Assembly (NCBI GenBank): GCA_003663055.1
Contig: QMZF01000055.1
Coordinates: 1 to 6,708, forward strand
Direction of reading: 5' to 3'
DNA from: Archaeoglobales archaeon
GTDB taxonomy: Archaea > Halobacteriota > Archaeoglobi > Archaeoglobales > Archaeoglobaceae
Length of the DNA: 6,708 nucleotides
Part shown: one piece after another, positions 5,316 through 6,708 of the stretch
How the letters are laid out: each line of letters opens with the position of its first letter
Numbering within the stretch: position 1 is the first letter of the stretch
Notes under the pieces: generated by a model
Told to the model about the DNA's origin: nothing
The model's database searches: none
Seen by the model: the letters and a program-made list of their open reading frames with translations, nothing else
Translations under genes and position numbers: made by a program

Positions 5316-6536
5316 ATGATCGAAGGTTTACCTACTCTCGATGATGTAGAGTACGACGGAAAAGCTGTTCTTATAAGGTTGGACATCAACGCGCCAATTG
5401 TCAATTCCACAATTCTCGACACCACGCGTTTTGAAAGCCATATTCCAACGCTCGAAGAACTCGAAGACACCAAACTCGTAATTCTTGCCCATCAAAGCAG
5501 ACCGGGAAAGAAGGACTTCACACCGCTAGAAAGCCATGCGGAGGTGCTATCAAGGCTGTTGGGAAGAGAAGTGGAGTACGTCGATGAGTGTTTCTCCAAG
5601 AGAACTGTGGAGAGAATCAGGAGAATGAAAAGGGGAGAAGTACTAATGCTGGAGAACGTGATGTTCTATGCTGAGGAAAGACTCGACAGAAACGCTGAAG
5701 AACACGCAACTTCCTACATCGTAAGGAGACTTTATCCCAACTTTGACCTCTTCGTTAACGATGCTTTCTCCGCTTCACATCGAGGCCATGCATCGCTAAT
5801 TGGCTTTCCACCTGTTTTGCCCTCGGTTGTCGGCAGGCTTGTCGAGAAGGAAGTTTCGGCATTAAACAAAGCTTTGAAAGGAGAAGGTAGAAAAGTTTTC
5901 ATTCTCGGCGGAGCGAAAATAGACGATTCGGTAAAGGTAATGAAAAACGTGCTGGTAAGGAACATAGCCGAGAAAGTTGTTTTGACGGGCGTAGTGGCAA
6001 ACTACTTCCTCATGCTCGAGGGAAAGGAAATAGGAGAGGTAAACAGGAAAGTCGTCGAGGATAGCAAGGAGAAAGTGAGCGATAAAGAAATGCTGGAACT
6101 TCTCAAGAAATACAGGGATAGAATAATCCTGCCAGTCGATGTTGCAATAGAAGAGGATGGCAAAAGAAAAGATATCAGCATAGAGGAAGTCGATGACAGA
6201 AGGATAATGGATATCGGCGTTAATACGATATCGATGCTGATGGATGAAATCCCCAGTTACGAGGTTGCCGTGATTAACGGCCCCTCGGGTGTTTTCGAGG
6301 ACGAACGCTTTACTCTTGGAACCTTTGAAGTCCTTAAAGCCGTTGCAAAAGCTGGATTTTCTGTGGTTGGTGGAGGGCACATATCCACGGCTGCGAGGAT
6401 GGCGGGCTTGGATAAGCGTATGAGCCACGTATCAACAGGTGGAGGAGCCTGCATTCGCTTCTTAAGCGGCGAAAAGCTCGTTGCTTTAGAAGTTATAAAG
6501 GAGTACTGGGAGAAGAAGTGGTCCCAATCCACCTAA
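5316..6536 (+). CDS. pgk: 3-phosphoglycerate kinase, archaeal type
   Basis: Cytosolic monomeric kinase interconverting 1,3-bisphosphoglycerate + ADP and 3-phosphoglycerate + ATP in glycolysis/gluconeogenesis. At 406 residues it has the normal archaeal length. The N-domain substrate site shows RLDINAP (21-27: Arg21, Asp23, Asn25), AHQSRPG (58-64, the archaeal form of the HLGRP loop) and NDAFSASHRGHAS (148-160, Arg156). The C-domain nucleotide site shows LGGAK (197-201, Lys201), NGPSGVFED (321-329), VGGGH (351-355) and SHVSTGGGA (370-378). All key residues are present. The ATG at 5316 gives the expected short N-terminus MIEGLPTLDDVEYDGK. It follows alba by 83 bases with its own promoter and converges on ubiX, with 19 bases between stop codons. 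Confidence 0.97.
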   Translation: MIEGLPTLDDVEYDGKAVLIRLDINAPIVNSTILDTTRFESHIPTLEELEDTKLVILAHQSRPGKKDFTPLESHAEVLSRLLGREVEYVDECFSKRTVERIRRMKRGEVLMLENVMFYAEERLDRNAEEHATSYIVRRLYPNFDLFVNDAFSASHRGHASLIGFPPVLPSVVGRLVEKEVSALNKALKGEGRKVFILGGAKIDDSVKVMKNVLVRNIAEKVVLTGVVANYFLMLEGKEIGEVNRKVVEDSKEKVSDKEMLELLKKYRDRIILPVDVAIEEDGKRKDISIEEVDDRRIMDIGVNTISMLMDEIPSYEVAVINGPSGVFEDERFTLGTFEVLKAVAKAGFSVVGGGHISTAARMAGLDKRMSHVSTGGGACIRFLSGEKLVALEVIKEYWEKKWSQST

Positions 6537-6555
6537 ATTTAATCGATAACAATCG

Positions 6556-6708
6556 CTAACCCCACCTTCCCGTTTTAACTTCTATCCCAAAGAAGTCTAG
6601 AACCCTTGCAACGGTATGCGTAACTATGTCCTCCACACTTTTCGGCTTTATGTAGAATGCCGGCACCGGAGGCATGATTATTGCCCCAAGTTCGCTGAGA
6701 GTCGTAAG
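6556..6708 (-). CDS. ubiX: Flavin prenyltransferase UbiX/Pad family, C-terminal 50 residues (start outside window)
   Basis: An open minus-strand frame from the window edge to a TAG at 6556-6558 gives 50 residues ending in VKTGRWG. The start of the fragment, LGAIIMPPVPAFY, and the later VTHTVARVLDFFGI are the C-terminal signature of UbiX/Pad1-type flavoproteins, which transfer dimethylallyl from DMAP to reduced FMN to make prenylated FMN for UbiD decarboxylases. The Tyr of AFY and the Arg of ARVLD are 16 residues apart, as are the substrate-phosphate-binding Tyr and Arg I recall for Pseudomonas UbiX. The terminal RWG is also typical of this family. It converges on pgk. About three quarters of the gene (the Rossmann-like FMN-binding part) lies beyond the window. 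Confidence 0.93.
   Translation of the reverse strand, partial: LTTLSELGAIIMPPVPAFYIKPKSVEDIVTHTVARVLDFFGIEVKTGRWG

Noticed and set aside
5862..6428. Minus-strand 188-residue ORF inside pgk
   Set aside because: It is entirely antisense to highly conserved pgk motifs; its length comes from codon bias in the opposite frame.
6541..6555. CGAT-AACA-ATCG inverted repeat between pgk and ubiX as a terminator
   Set aside because: A stem of only 4 base pairs with no T tract is not meaningful at high growth temperature.

Overview
The window reads as chromosomal DNA of a hyperthermophilic euryarchaeon, most likely an Archaeoglobales member (Archaeoglobus, Ferroglobus or Geoglobus type). The basis is an archaeal gene set (topoisomerase VI subunit B, Alba, archaeal-type phosphoglycerate kinase), TATA/BRE promoters about 26 bases ahead of several start codons, oligo-T ends in place of stem-loop terminators, and an Alba sequence that closely resembles, from memory, the Archaeoglobus proteins. 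The genus call is inference.

Layout from left to right. Bases 1-1795 (+) hold nearly all of top6B, lacking only its first residues. A small unknown gene (1877-2158, -) converges on it. From the gap at 2159-2328 an unknown 215-residue protein (2329-2976, +) reads rightward; it resembles a RecA/KaiC-like fold without a nucleotide-binding P-loop. It runs 41 bases tail-to-tail into a leftward pair: a histone-deacetylase-family amidohydrolase (3463-4539, -) followed, with a 13-base overlap, by an HD-domain phosphohydrolase (2936-3475, -). An AT-rich gap of about 420 bases (4540-4959) separates the deacetylase promoter from the alba promoter. Alba (4960-5232, +) is followed by pgk (5316-6536, +), which has its own promoter. 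The 3' end of ubiX (6556-6708, -) converges on pgk.

Most genes here are housekeeping: DNA topology (Top6B), chromatin (Alba), glycolysis/gluconeogenesis (Pgk) and prenylated-FMN synthesis (UbiX). The point of context worth thinking about is that a zinc deacetylase of the histone-deacetylase family is divergent from Alba, the archaeal chromatin protein known to be regulated by lysine acetylation in Sulfolobus, with a topoisomerase subunit nearby. I see no CRISPR, insertion sequence, tRNA or rRNA, and no mobile or defence system. Less routine items are the unknown 93- and 215-residue proteins, the exactly duplicated Shine-Dalgarno in the alba leader, and the repeat-bearing gap between alba and the deacetylase.
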